Positions 46,146 to 55,161 are shown, counted from the first letter of the stretch. The stretch: DNA of 64,000 bases from Shinella sp. CPCC 101442 (GCF_024704725.1 NZ_JALIQS010000005.1:1-64000), one strand, 5' to 3'. The notes: generated by a model not told the origin, from the letters alone. Numbers and translations: made by a program.

Positions 46146-48941
46146 CTAGATAATGAAGAAATCAGCAACCGATATGGTCGGTTTCCCACTGAGCGTTGCG
46201 AAGTGAAAAGCCGATCCGTTCCCGGAGCCGTCTGCATCGTAGAAGATTTTTCCGGTGTCTGTTTCGTAGACTATGCGGTCTTTTGCATCCGTCGCCGTGC
46301 CGGTCACGTTGGCGGCGAAAGCGGAAGATGCGAGTTTGCCCGTTGCGGTCAACGCCTTGAAGATCGCGTTCTCTAGGTAAATGGTGTCATCCTCGGCAAC
46401 GAAATCCGTGATGCGACCCACATTGTTCGATCCGCTGAGGGCTGTGTTGAAGAAGAACGTATCCTTGCCTGCCCCACCTGTGAGGATGTCGTTGCCCAGT
46501 CCACCATTCAGAATGTTGTTGGCAGCATTACCGATGATTACGTTCGCGGCACTGTTGCCGGTGCCGTTGATAGCGGCAGAGCCAGTCAGTGTAAGGTTTT
46601 CGACATTGGCCGCGAGGGTATAGCTGACGGAGGCCTTGACGAGCTCGGTGCCCTCGCTGGCCTTCTCTACCACCTTGTCGCCAGCGTTATCGACAACATA
46701 GGTGTCATTGCCCTCGCCACCGTTGAGCGTGTCCGCGCCCGCCTTGCCGTCGAGGATGTTATTGCCGGTGTTGCCTGTGATGACGTTGGCGACGCTGTTC
46801 CCCGTGCCGCTGATGGCAGCAGAGCCAGTCAGCGTGAGGTTCTCGACATCGGCCGTGAGGGTGTAGTTGACTGATGCTTTGACGAGATCGGTGCCCTCGC
46901 CAGCTTTCTCGATGACCTTATCGCCAACGTTATCGATGATGTAGGTATCGTTGCCTTTACCACCAGTGAGCGTGTCCGCGCCCGCCTTGCCGTCGAGGAT
47001 GTTGTTGGCGGCGTTGCCGGTGATGGCGTTCGCCGCACTGTTGCCAGTGCCGTTGATTGCACCGGAGCCAGTCAGCGTCAGGTTTTCGACATAGGTCGCA
47101 AGCGTATAGGTGAGAGACGCCTTGATGAGGTCCGTGCCTTCGCTCGCCTTCTCGATCACCTTGTCGCCAGCGTTATCAACGATGTAGGTATCGTTGCCCT
47201 TGCCGCCGGTGAGTGTGTCCGCGCCTGCCTTGCCGTCGAGGATGTTGTTGCCGGTGTTGCCAGTGATGACATTTGCGAGGCCGTTGCCGGTGCCGTTGAT
47301 GGCCCCGCTTCCTAGCAAGGTTAAGTTTTCGATTTCGCCAAGTACTCGACTGCTATAGGAAATGCTGAGAGAGATTGTGCTTCGAACTTCATCAATGCCG
47401 TCCCCCGCGCTTTCATCCACGACGTCTTCATTGTCAGTTACGAAATAGACATCCTGACCATAACCACCGATCATGATGTCGTCGCCAGCCTCCCCATAAA
47501 GCCAATCATTCCCGCCGCCGCCATACAGCATATCGTTACCGCTTCCTCCGAAAAGCTGGTCATTCCCACCCCTGCCGTCGAGCATTTCTGCTCCGGTGCT
47601 GCCAAACAGGCGGTCGTCACCCCCGGTTCCAGTAACGTCCCGCCCGATCTGCTTGTCGAAGATGAAGTCGCTTGCCTTCAGGGCGTTCCTGCCGATGTTC
47701 TTGATGGTGGTGCCGAATTCGTAGCCGTAGGAACTGTAGTAGGCGCTGAAATAGGTATCCTTGGTGCCGCTAGCCTCTAGGATCAGTTGAAGCTGGTCGA
47801 GGCTGGAAATACCGAATGCCGAAACATCGATCTTGTCGGTGCCCTGAACGAAATCCATGATCGTGTTGTCTATGTCGGTAGAGCCGGCCCGCTCTTCCGC
47901 CATGAAGATGTCGGCTCCGGCTCCGCCATAGAGCGTGTTATAGCCCCTTCCACCGAGCAGCGTATCATTCCCGTTGCCGCCAAAAAGCTGGTCGTTTCCG
48001 CTCCTGCCGTCGAGCATTTCTGCTCCGGTGCTGCCAAACAGGCGGTCGTCACCCCCGGTTCCAGTAACGTCCCGCCCGATCTGCTTGTCGAAGATGAAGT
48101 CGCTTGCCTTCAGGGCGTTCCTGCCGATGTTCTTGATGGTGGTGCCGAATTCGTAGCCGTAGGAACTGTAGTAGGCGCTGAAATAGGTATCCTTGGTGCC
48201 GCTAGCCTCTAGGATCAGTTGAAGCTGGTCGAGGCTGGAAATACCGAATGCCGAAACATCGATCTTGTCGGTGCCCTGAACGAAATCCATGATCGTGTTG
48301 TTTATGTCGGTGGAACCGGCTCGCTCTTCCGCCATGAAGATGTCGGCTCCGGCTCCGCCATAGAGCGTGTTATAGCCCTCTCCACCGAGCAGCGTATCAT
48401 TCCCGTTGCCGCCAAAAAGCTGGTCATTCCCACCCCTGCCGTCGAGCATTTCTGCTCCGGTGCTGCCAAACAGGCGATCGTCACCCCCGGTTCCGGTAAC
48501 GTCCCGCCCGACCTGCTTGTCGAAGATGAAGTCGCTTGCCTTCAGGGCATTCCTGCCGATATTCTTGATGGTGATACCGAAATCGTAGTTGTAGGTGCCG
48601 TAGTAGGCGCTGAAATAGGTATCCTTGGTGCCGCTAGCCTCTAGGATCAGTTGAAGCTGGTCGAGGCTGGAAATACCGAATGCCGAAACATCGATCTTGT
48701 CGGTGCCCTGAACGAAATCCATGATCGTGTTGTTTATGTCGGTGGAACCGGCTCGCTCTTCCGCCATGAAGATGTCGGCTCCGGCTCCGCCATAGAGCGT
48801 GTTATAGCCCTCTCCACCGAGCAGCGTATCGTTCCCACCGTAGCCGTACAGCGTATCATCACCTTCTAAGCCTAAAACAACATCACCGTTGGAGGTCCCA
48901 CTTAAAGTTTCGTCGGAGTAAGTGCCCTCAATCGTCGCCAT
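46146..48941 (-). CDS. RTX calcium-binding protein 2
   Basis: A 931-residue paralogue of RTX protein 1; start MATIEGTYSDETLSGTSNGD with AGGAG 7 bases upstream. It has three 144-residue modules, each with a nonapeptide block (LLGGEGYNTLYGGAGADIF) and DFVQGTDKIDVSAFGISSLDQLQLILE. Four 81-residue modules ending in VENLTLTGS follow. The end (GRITDFVAEDDTIYL...FYDADGSGNG...ISVADFFII) matches a type I secretion signal and is close to that of RTX1. It ends 10 bases before the arm sites, as RTX1 does. Function unknown; adhesin, matrix or bacteriocin roles are all possible. Confidence 0.88.
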   Translation of the reverse strand: MATIEGTYSDETLSGTSNGDVVLGLEGDDTLYGYGGNDTLLGGEGYNTLYGGAGADIFMAEERAGSTDINNTIMDFVQGTDKIDVSAFGISSLDQLQLILEASGTKDTYFSAYYGTYNYDFGITIKNIGRNALKASDFIFDKQVGRDVTGTGGDDRLFGSTGAEMLDGRGGNDQLFGGNGNDTLLGGEGYNTLYGGAGADIFMAEERAGSTDINNTIMDFVQGTDKIDVSAFGISSLDQLQLILEASGTKDTYFSAYYSSYGYEFGTTIKNIGRNALKASDFIFDKQIGRDVTGTGGDDRLFGSTGAEMLDGRSGNDQLFGGNGNDTLLGGRGYNTLYGGAGADIFMAEERAGSTDIDNTIMDFVQGTDKIDVSAFGISSLDQLQLILEASGTKDTYFSAYYSSYGYEFGTTIKNIGRNALKASDFIFDKQIGRDVTGTGGDDRLFGSTGAEMLDGRGGNDQLFGGSGNDMLYGGGGNDWLYGEAGDDIMIGGYGQDVYFVTDNEDVVDESAGDGIDEVRSTISLSISYSSRVLGEIENLTLLGSGAINGTGNGLANVITGNTGNNILDGKAGADTLTGGKGNDTYIVDNAGDKVIEKASEGTDLIKASLTYTLATYVENLTLTGSGAINGTGNSAANAITGNAANNILDGKAGADTLTGGKGNDTYIIDNVGDKVIEKAGEGTDLVKASVNYTLTADVENLTLTGSAAISGTGNSVANVITGNTGNNILDGKAGADTLNGGEGNDTYVVDNAGDKVVEKASEGTELVKASVSYTLAANVENLTLTGSAAINGTGNSAANVIIGNAANNILNGGLGNDILTGGAGKDTFFFNTALSGSNNVGRITDFVAEDDTIYLENAIFKALTATGKLASSAFAANVTGTATDAKDRIVYETDTGKIFYDADGSGNGSAFHFATLSGKPTISVADFFII
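47640..48940 (-). repeat. Three 432-bp tandem repeats in RTX gene 2
   Basis: Units of 432 bases repeat with matching blocks beginning at 47787, 48219 and 48651. They differ by scattered substitutions only, unlike the identical pair in RTX gene 1. Confidence 0.82.
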
Positions 48942-48970
48942 GGGTTGCTCCTGCATATATCGTTATAGTC

Positions 48971-48999
48971 TTCTAGGTGGCGCAATTTAAAACTTCAAG
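48971..48999 (-). promoter_or_regulatory. RTX gene 2 promoter
   Basis: CTTGAA-N17-CTAGAA on the minus strand, with its -10 30 bases before the start codon, in the same block (minus strand CAGCTTGAAGTTTTAA) as at RTX gene 1. Confidence 0.65.
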
Positions 49000-49091
49000 C
49001 TGCAATCTCCTTTGCTGTAAATCTAATCTCTCGGGCATTGGAGCCCGTCGCTATGAGCTTTTCCTGCTAGTTTACTAAGGTGTGCTGATCC

Positions 49092-49118
49092 TGAACCAGT
49101 CTTTTTCTGGTTCATTTT
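49092..49118. repeat. Inverted repeat upstream of the serine recombinase
   Basis: TGAACCAG / CTGGTTCA, 8 bp, 7-base T-rich loop, followed by TTTT. It could be a terminator fencing off the recombinase promoter, or a binding site. Confidence 0.5.
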
Positions 49119-49124
49119 GATCGT

Positions 49125-49187
49125 TTGACTATTCAAAATAAACCGCTGTTATGGAAACCATCCTAACTAAACCGATGAGGTTTCCAT
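49125..49187 (+). promoter_or_regulatory. Serine recombinase promoter with overlapping inverted repeat
   Basis: A possible promoter TTGACT-N18-TTATGG (49125-49154). Its -10 is overlapped by ATGGAAACC (49151-49159), which is repeated inverted as GGTTTCCAT at 49179-49187 across the ribosome-binding site and start codon. This could be an operator, a start-masking hairpin or a recombination site. Confidence 0.5.
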
Positions 49188-49797
49188 GCTCGCCCGAGCT
49201 TATCTCCGCGCGTCAACAGACGAGCAAGACGCTACCCGCGCACGCGCTCAGCTTGAGGCGTTCGCCGAAGAGCGAGGCCTGATCATTGCGTCTACATATG
49301 TGGAGAACGAAAGCGGTGCGAAGCTCGCCCGTCCCGAACTGTTCCGCCTTCTGTCGGATGCCCGGCCCGGCGACATTCTTCTGATCGAGCAGGTGGACCG
49401 CCTGTCGCGTCTGACTGCATCCGACTGGCAGAAACTCCGAGGAGAACTCGACGCCCGGCAAGTGCGGGTGGTTGCTCTGGACCTTCCTACATCGTGGATG
49501 TTAGCAGCGCCTTCAGATGATTTCACCGGAAGGATGTTTAGCGCCATCAACTCTATGATGTTGGATGTCCTCGCTGCCGTGGCCCGCAAGGACTACGAGG
49601 ATCGTCGCCGCCGACAGGCGCAAGGGCAAGCTAAAGCCAAGGCTGAAGGCCGCTACCGTGGGCGTACCGAGGACGTAAAGCGCAATGCCGGAATAGCCTC
49701 AATGCTCCAAGCGGGAATGTCATGGTCCCAAATCCAGAGCGTTACGGGCGCGTCCCGTGCAACTGTTGCCAAGATTGCGAAGCGGCGGAGCCCCTAA
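49186..49797 (+). CDS. Serine recombinase (resolvase/invertase type)
   Basis: A 203-residue protein with the resolvase catalytic domain: ARAYLRASTDEQD holds the nucleophile Ser near residue 10, followed by YVENESGAKLARPELFRLLSDARPGDILLIEQVDRLSRL. The C-terminal region AGIASMLQAGMSWSQIQSVTGASRATVAKIAKRR is a helix-turn-helix. Length matches small resolvases. In the element it could resolve dimers or invert DNA; no res-type repeats were proven beside the inverted repeat at the start. Confidence 0.9.
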   Translation: MLARAYLRASTDEQDATRARAQLEAFAEERGLIIASTYVENESGAKLARPELFRLLSDARPGDILLIEQVDRLSRLTASDWQKLRGELDARQVRVVALDLPTSWMLAAPSDDFTGRMFSAINSMMLDVLAAVARKDYEDRRRRQAQGQAKAKAEGRYRGRTEDVKRNAGIASMLQAGMSWSQIQSVTGASRATVAKIAKRRSP

Positions 49798-49821
49798 TGC
49801 CTCCGGGGCCTGCAAACGGCG

Positions 49822-50004
49822 TCAGTTATCGTCGTCATCTACATCTGCAAGCATGTCGGCAGCGGAATAATAGCCGTCCATCCATGCGGCTGCCAGATCA
49901 GCGTCATCATCTTCATTGAAAGGGCACTCGGTTGGAGGAATGCCTTGCTTGGCTGCGTCCTGCCCGTAGTCATATGCCTTATCTCGGGCGAGATGGTCCG
50001 CATC
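49822..50004 (-). pseudogene. Remnant of an Rmf/CrpP-like small protein gene
   Basis: A frame of 60 codons ends at 49822 and encodes AYDYGQDAAKQGIPPTECPF, an acidic run, AAAWMDGYYSAADML and an Asp-rich tail. The pattern (AYxxGxxA, C-P, AWxxGYxxA) resembles ribosome-modulation-factor-like small proteins. The frame is closed by TAG at 50005-50007 with no start codon before the conserved part, so the 5' end is missing. Confidence 0.45.
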
Positions 50005-50294
50005 CTACTTCGGTGCAGAGTTGTCGTTGTCCGGTTTGAGACCCACTGCGGTTTCCAAGGTCGGTTTCGTCGTGTGACTGCAATTAACGTACCTTGAGGG
50101 CGCGGGGAAGGGGGCAGATCGTTGGGTTCCCCTTTGACAAGCGTGCTCAGCCACGCGAATAAGAATGCAGAGCGGTACGTGCCGCTTCGGGGCGTGGAAA
50201 CCCCTTCGAACGGTTGGTGTTGGCCGATACAGCACCACACTCCTTGACCTTTAGGTCGGGGAGCCTGACGCTATGTCCAGGTTCTCCGAACTAA

Positions 50295-50389
50295 AAGCTC
50301 AGGGCCGTTTCGAACGGTTTCCAACTCCCCGATCATAGATCAAGGGGCACTTTCGCGGGGACGTACCGCGACGACCACCCCAATTTGGG
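50295..50389 (+). pseudogene. Left part of an ORF split by the IS21 element
   Basis: Frame ending ...GTYRDDHPNLG at the insertion border. It rejoins exactly with 52883 onward if the IS is removed. No start codon lies in this frame after the TAA at 50292-50294; a possible start (MSRFSEL, 50273) is in a different frame, so a frameshift may also be present. Confidence 0.45.
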
Positions 50390-50449
50390 TGTTGATTTGC
50401 ACTGAGAGCTGACCCGGGATAGCGGGAAATTATCACTGAGATTTGACCC

Positions 50450-52027
50450 ATGTTTCAATCATCCCTCGCGAGGTTTCAGCGGGGGCTCTGGAGTGATCGA
50501 CATGGCGTACTGAGCGTAATCCGACGCTGGCATTTTCGAGAGCATCTATCGATCCGGGAGATTTGCCGCAGGACCGGTCTGTCCCGGAACACTGTCCGCA
50601 AATACCTGCGCCTGGACGGCGTGGAGCCGAAGTTCAAGGTCCCGGAGCGGCCGAGCAAGCTTGATCCGTTCGCGGATCGGCTTTCGGCCTGGCTGAAGAC
50701 GGAATCCAAGAAGGGCCGCAAGCAAAAGCGCACCCTGAAGCAACTCCATGCCGACCTGGTGAGCCTTGGCTATGACGGCTCCTATTGCCGTGTTGCGGCC
50801 TTTGCCCGGGAATGGAAGGCAGACCGTCAGAGGGAATTCCAGACGACAGGGCGTGGAACGTTGGTGCCTCTGGCCTTCGGACCGGGCGAAGCGTTCCAGT
50901 TCGACTGGTCGGACGACTGGGCCATTATTGGCAATGAGCGCACCAAGCTGCAGGTGGCCCATACGAAGCTGAGCTATAGCCGTGCTTTCATTGTTCGGGC
51001 CTATCTTCTGCAGACGCATGAGATGCTGTTCGATGCCCATAATCATGCATTCCGGGTCTTCGGCGGCATCCCCGACCGCGGTATCTACGACAACATGCGC
51101 ACGGCAATCGACAAGGTCGGCCGTGGCAAGGAGCGAGACGTCAATGTGCGCTTCCTGGCGATGGCCAGTCACTATGTGTTCGAGCCGGAGTTCTGTAACC
51201 CTGCGTCCGGCTGGGAGAAAGGGCAGGTTGAGAAGAACGTTCAGGATGCGCGTCATCGGTTCTTCCAGCCGATCCTGCGCTTTCCATCATTGGATGCCCT
51301 GAACGACTGGCTGGAGCTCCGATGCAAGGAGTTCTGGACAAAGACCCCGCACGGACAGATGCGCGGCACCATCGCCGACATCTGGGCCGAGGAGGCCTTG
51401 GCGTTGATGCCGGTTTCGCGGCCGTTCGACGGCTTCGTCGAATATACGAAGCGGGTCACGCCGACCTGCCTCGTCCATCTGGAACGCAATCGCTATAGCG
51501 TGCCGGCATCCTTCGCCAATCGACCGGTGAGCCTGCGGGTCTACCCGGATCGGGTCGTGGTCGCTGCGGAAGGCCAGATCGTCTGCGAGCATCGTCGCGT
51601 CATCGATCGCTCTCACGATCGGCCGGGACAGACGATCTACGACTGGCGGCACTATCTGGCGGTGGTGCAACGCAAGCCAGGTGCTCTGCGCAATGGTGCA
51701 CCGTTCGTCGAACTCCCCAATGCATTCCGGGCCTTGCAGCAATATCTCCTGAGGAAGCCGGGTGGCGACCGCGAGATGGTCGATATCCTGGCGCTGGTCC
51801 TCCAGCACGACGAGCAGGCCGTGCTATCGGCGGTCGACATGGCGCTGAAGTCCGGCGTCCCCACGAAGACGCATGTGCTGAACCTGCTGCATCGCCTCGT
51901 CGACGGCAAATCCTTCACGCCGTCCACCATCGACGCGCCTCAAGCCCTGACGCTCACCAACGAGCCCAAGGCCAATGTCGAACGATACGATGCCCTGAGA
52001 AAGACGGAGGTTCGCCATGCGTCATAA
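50450..52027 (+). CDS. istA: IS21-family transposase IstA
   Basis: A 525-residue DDE transposase. The N-terminal HTH is [22 protein letters not shown]. The integrase core has Asp in [10 protein letters not shown], Asp in GIYDNMRTA and Glu in [13 protein letters not shown]-terminal domain carries [26 protein letters not shown]. It acts with the IstB ATPase to insert circular or paired-end IS DNA. The start is uncertain because no strong site precedes the first ATG. It overlaps istB by 11 bases. Confidence 0.93.
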   Translation: MFQSSLARFQRGLWSDRHGVLSVIRRWHFREHLSIREICRRTGLSRNTVRKYLRLDGVEPKFKVPERPSKLDPFADRLSAWLKTESKKGRKQKRTLKQLHADLVSLGYDGSYCRVAAFAREWKADRQREFQTTGRGTLVPLAFGPGEAFQFDWSDDWAIIGNERTKLQVAHTKLSYSRAFIVRAYLLQTHEMLFDAHNHAFRVFGGIPDRGIYDNMRTAIDKVGRGKERDVNVRFLAMASHYVFEPEFCNPASGWEKGQVEKNVQDARHRFFQPILRFPSLDALNDWLELRCKEFWTKTPHGQMRGTIADIWAEEALALMPVSRPFDGFVEYTKRVTPTCLVHLERNRYSVPASFANRPVSLRVYPDRVVVAAEGQIVCEHRRVIDRSHDRPGQTIYDWRHYLAVVQRKPGALRNGAPFVELPNAFRALQQYLLRKPGGDREMVDILALVLQHDEQAVLSAVDMALKSGVPTKTHVLNLLHRLVDGKSFTPSTIDAPQALTLTNEPKANVERYDALRKTEVRHAS

Positions 52028-52829
52028 TCCAGCAAGTGGCGCTGTCGTCATCATGTTGCGGCAACTGAAGATGCATGGCATGGCCCAGGCCGTCGGCGAG
52101 CTCACCGAGCAGGGATCGCCAGCGTTCGAGGCCGCCGTCCCGATCCTGTCGCAGCTCCTCAAGGCCGAGACCGCGGAACGAGAGGTTCGATCGACAGCCT
52201 ACCAGCTCAAGACAGCACGCTTTCCAGCCTATCGTGATCTGAATGGCTTTGATTTTACCAGCAGCGAGATCAACGAGGCGCTCGTCCGCCAACTTCATCG
52301 CTGCGACTTCCTCGACGACGCCAACAACATCGTTCTGGTCGGCGGCCCCGGCACGGGCAAAACGCACATTGCGACGGCAATCGGGGTCCAGGCCATCGAG
52401 CATCACCACAAGCGGGTTCGGTTCTTCTCGACCGTGGAACTGGTCAATGCTCTCGAGCAGGAGAAGTCCCAAGGTCGTCCAGGCCAGATCGCCAACCGCC
52501 TGGCACACTCCGATCTCGTCATCCTCGACGAGCTCGGTTACCTGCCGTTCAGTGCTTCAGGCGGTGCGCTGCTGTTCCATCTGCTGAGCAAGCTCTACGA
52601 GCACACCAGCGTCATCATCACCACCAACCTGAGCTTCAGTGAATGGGCCAGCGTCTTTGGTGATGCCAAGATGACCACCGCTCTGCTCGACCGCCTCACG
52701 CATCATTGCCATATCCTCGAAACCGGAAACGACAGCTTCCGATTCAAAAACAGCTCAGCCCATGAGCCCAAAGCGACGAAGGAGAAACGGAGGAACTTGA
52801 CCATCCCAACCACGACGGACGATACCTAA
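52017..52829 (+). CDS. istB: IS21-family helper ATPase IstB
   Basis: A 270-residue AAA+ protein related to DnaA/DnaC. Walker A is [15 protein letters not shown] near residue 108 and Walker B is [12 protein letters not shown] near 168, followed by a sensor region [19 protein letters not shown]. It regulates target choice and stimulates IstA. The frame is intact, so the IS may still be active. Confidence 0.94.
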   Translation: MRHNPASGAVVIMLRQLKMHGMAQAVGELTEQGSPAFEAAVPILSQLLKAETAEREVRSTAYQLKTARFPAYRDLNGFDFTSSEINEALVRQLHRCDFLDDANNIVLVGGPGTGKTHIATAIGVQAIEHHHKRVRFFSTVELVNALEQEKSQGRPGQIANRLAHSDLVILDELGYLPFSASGGALLFHLLSKLYEHTSVIITTNLSFSEWASVFGDAKMTTALLDRLTHHCHILETGNDSFRFKNSSAHEPKATKEKRRNLTIPTTTDDT

Positions 52830-52882
52830 GGCGGGTCACTTCTCGGCACAAATCCCGGGTCAGCTCTCAGTGCAAATCAACA

Positions 52883-53003
52883 CTTCTATGTAGAAGACGG
52901 ATGCATTTCCATATCCTTCACTCCCTCTGGGGCTCACTGCCACGACGGCACGCAGCTTGCGTCCTCCGAAGCGTCCCTCAGCAACGCCTTACATGAGCGG
53001 TAA
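52883..53003 (+). pseudogene. Right part of the ORF split by the IS21 element
   Basis: 39 codons FYVEDGCISISFTPSGAHCH... ending ALHER at TAA 53001-53003. Joined to the left part without the IS it reads ...DDHPNLG-FYVEDG..., a smooth frame. I do not recognise the protein. Confidence 0.45.
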
Positions 53004-53243
53004 ATCCAGCGCCTCGTGAGACGGATTTTGCAACATGTTGCACGGTTTCTCGATCACCGAAATCTTATATCTTTTTCAATAAAATCAATCACTTAATTCT
53101 ATTTTCACTTGATTGTTCGCCGTACTCCGTGGCAATTTCGGTGTGCTGGCGATGGTCGTCAGCATCACCTGTTCCGCTGGTCTCGGCCTTAACGGCGCTC
53201 GCACGTGAGCGACCGGTGGATTTCTGCTGTCTGGGAGTTGGAA
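53004..53243. other. Gap before the excisionase-like gene
   Basis: 240 bases, AT-rich around 53055-53110, which may hold the promoter of the excisionase-integrase pair. It includes the short GC-symmetric TGCAACATGTTGCA (53030s). No gene is supported here. Confidence 0.45.
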
Positions 53244-53672
53244 ATGGAAGTTCGAGATACTGAAGATGAACAGGGGCAAGCTGGAAAGCTGCCCTTAATA
53301 GAGCGGATGCGCAAATTCGATGATCGGGATCGGCAACTCCATCCACACCGCTATGTCAATGCGGTCGATGGTCTGGGACCGAATTGGCTTTTCGTGGAGA
53401 ATGCGGCAGCGATGTTGGGGGCGACGGTCGATTTCGTTCGCCGGATCAGCCGCGAAGAGTTGCCCGCCGCCATTGTGGGCAAGCGCGTGATTTATGCCCG
53501 TACCGATATTGATGCGTATATCACGCAACGGATACAGCGCGCCTCCCGCCATTATGTCCCCGATAAAAAGCTCCGCGTCGTGTCAGGCGAAGCCGGGAGC
53601 ATCGAGAGTGCCGCTAGAGGAGCGACGTTCGATCCCGTCGCCAAGGTGCTGGCTGTGGGTGGTGGAAAATGA
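53244..53672 (+). CDS. Excisionase-like helix-turn-helix protein
   Basis: A 142-residue protein from ATG 53244 (GGGAG 6 bases upstream); a GTG 13 codons earlier is possible. The segment GPNWLFVENAAAMLGATVDFVRRISREELPAAIVGKRVIYARTDIDAYI (about residues 46-95) is a MerR/Xis-type winged HTH of the HTH_17 kind. The rest is charged and unknown. Its stop overlaps the integrase start (ATGA), so it is probably the directionality factor of the element. Confidence 0.8.
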   Translation: MEVRDTEDEQGQAGKLPLIERMRKFDDRDRQLHPHRYVNAVDGLGPNWLFVENAAAMLGATVDFVRRISREELPAAIVGKRVIYARTDIDAYITQRIQRASRHYVPDKKLRVVSGEAGSIESAARGATFDPVAKVLAVGGGK

Positions 53673-54846
53673 GCAAACCGAGTTTGAAGACGGAGAAACG
53701 CGGTCCCTTCACCATTCGGCCTCGAAAGCGCGACGGGTCGCTGACGGGTGCATGGGTCGTTGATATTCCGCCTCATGTTAGCCCTTCGGGCAAGCGCGTT
53801 CGCGAGACGCACGAAACCAAGACCGCCGCGCTTAATGCGGCGGAACGTATGCTGCGTGATTTGCAGTTGATGGGTGCGATCCGGGGCGATGGCGCAGTCA
53901 AGCCGAGCGGTATCACCTTCGCCGAGTTCGCGGAACGGTGGCTTGAGAAACAGAGTGACCGGGTGGCGACCGGCAAGAAGCGTTCGTCCTCTCTCCTAAC
54001 GAATGCCTATCAGGTGAAAGCCTTGCTGAAGACGTTTGCCGTTAAGGACATTTCCCGTGTCGTGACGAAGGACATTGAAGACTATCAGAAGAAACGCACG
54101 GTGGAGGACGCCTGCAAGCCGCCCACCATCAACGGCGAAGTGGCGACATTGGTGCAGATATTGTCGTGGGCGCAGGAACTTCAGTTGATCCGGCAAGTAC
54201 CAAGGCATGAAGGAATTCCGGTCTCTCCCCGGAAGGTCAGCATTCCGACACCGGAAGAAGTAACGCGGATTGTCGAGCACTTGGCAGACAGAACCGGCCT
54301 TCTTGCGCTCTTTCTTGCTGAAACAGGTTGCGAAAGAACGAGGCGTTTTCGCTTGAGTGGTCCGATCTAGACCCGGAGGCGCTGCTCGTGATGATCCAGA
54401 GAAAGGAAGAGTTCACGCCGAAGTCTCGCCACAGCGAGCGCGGTATTCCTATCTGTGACACGCTGATGAAAAGGCTTATCGCGGCCAAAGCTGATGACGA
54501 GACGGCGGCGCGTGAGAACAACGGGCCTTCGGTGCGCTACGTTTTTCCGGGTCGGTTTGGCGGCAAGCGTACCGATATGCGCAAGGCACTGGCTTCCGCC
54601 GTGAAAAAAGCGAAGGTGCTGCGCGGTGAACAGCCCATCCACCTGACGATGCACGTCTTTCGCAAGGCCATTGCGACTTGGATGACAATGAAGGGCGTAC
54701 CGACACGTATCATTCAATCTCATCTCGGCCATGCGCCCGGATCGCGGGTTACGGATCAGGTCTATGTGCATACGACACCCGACGATCACAGGGCTGTCAT
54801 CTTTGATTTGTCGAAGATGAGGTCGACTGGTAAGCGCGCCGCGTGA
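53669..54846 (+). pseudogene. Tyrosine integrase broken by a one-base frameshift
   Basis: The first frame (53669-54370) gives an arm-binding domain, a core-binding domain and the start of the catalytic domain up to LLALFLAETG. It then shifts into a short wrong tail. The second frame resumes at 54328 with LRKNEAFSLEWSDLDPEALLV and continues with MHVFRK (His-x-x-Arg), SHLGHA and DQVYVH (nucleophile Tyr). Adding one T in GGTTGCG at about 54326-54330 restores TGLRKNEA, the expected motif with catalytic Arg. So a single base is missing, or miscalled. Together the parts match a roughly 390-residue phage-type integrase. Confidence 0.88.
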
Positions 54847-54875
54847 AGATCGCTCCATGCCGTTGTGCCAAACTC

Positions 54876-54943
54876 TTGGCACCGGCAACCTCTCTTTCTC
54901 AAGATGCGCTTTGCACCATCCGAACTTGGCACCATCTGGCACC
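54876..54943 (+). repeat. Integrase arm sites, right end
   Basis: TTGGCACC at 54876-54883 and 54926-54933, CTGGCACC at 54936-54943 and a weaker TTTGCACC at 54910-54917. The last strong pair is spaced 10 bases, as at the left end. Confidence 0.6.
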
Positions 54944-54990
54944 AGAAACGACAAAGGCCTCAGCGCATTACCGCCAAGGCCTTGAAAAGG

Positions 54991-55066
<76 letters not shown>

Positions 55067-55079
55067 ATCCGATGAGGGG

Positions 55080-55109
55080 CATAGACCACAAAACATCCGG
55101 CGGCGTCAA
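55080..55109 (-). promoter_or_regulatory. tRNA-Val promoter
   Basis: TTGACG-N18-TCTATG on the minus strand, with its -10 about 14 bases before the tRNA 5' end. Confidence 0.65.
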
Positions 55110-55161
55110 TAGGCTTTTTGAAGCTTTTTTTACACGCCGATTTTGTGGTCTTTTCCGGGGC

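Larger units (their letters stand above)
49805..50389. other. Gap between serine recombinase and IS21 element
   Basis: Besides the Rmf-like remnant and the left part of a split ORF, the roughly 290 bases between 50005 and 50294 show no gene I can support. A 133-residue minus-strand ORF (49839-50240) overlaps the Rmf-like remnant in another frame and has unlikely composition. Confidence 0.5.
50390..52882 (+). mobile_element. IS21-family insertion sequence
   Basis: About 2.49 kb with istA and istB, bounded by perfect 31-bp terminal inverted repeats (50390-50420 and 52852-52882) that begin TGTTGATTTGCACTGAGA. Related inner repeats follow at both ends (for example TCACTGAGATTTGACCC near 50433), as in other IS21 members. 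No target-site duplication is visible. Confidence 0.92.

Noticed and set aside
43210..48940. Regular repeats that might suggest a CRISPR array
   Set aside because: The periods (243, 432, 459 bases) are multiples of three inside intact RTX frames and there are no spacers.
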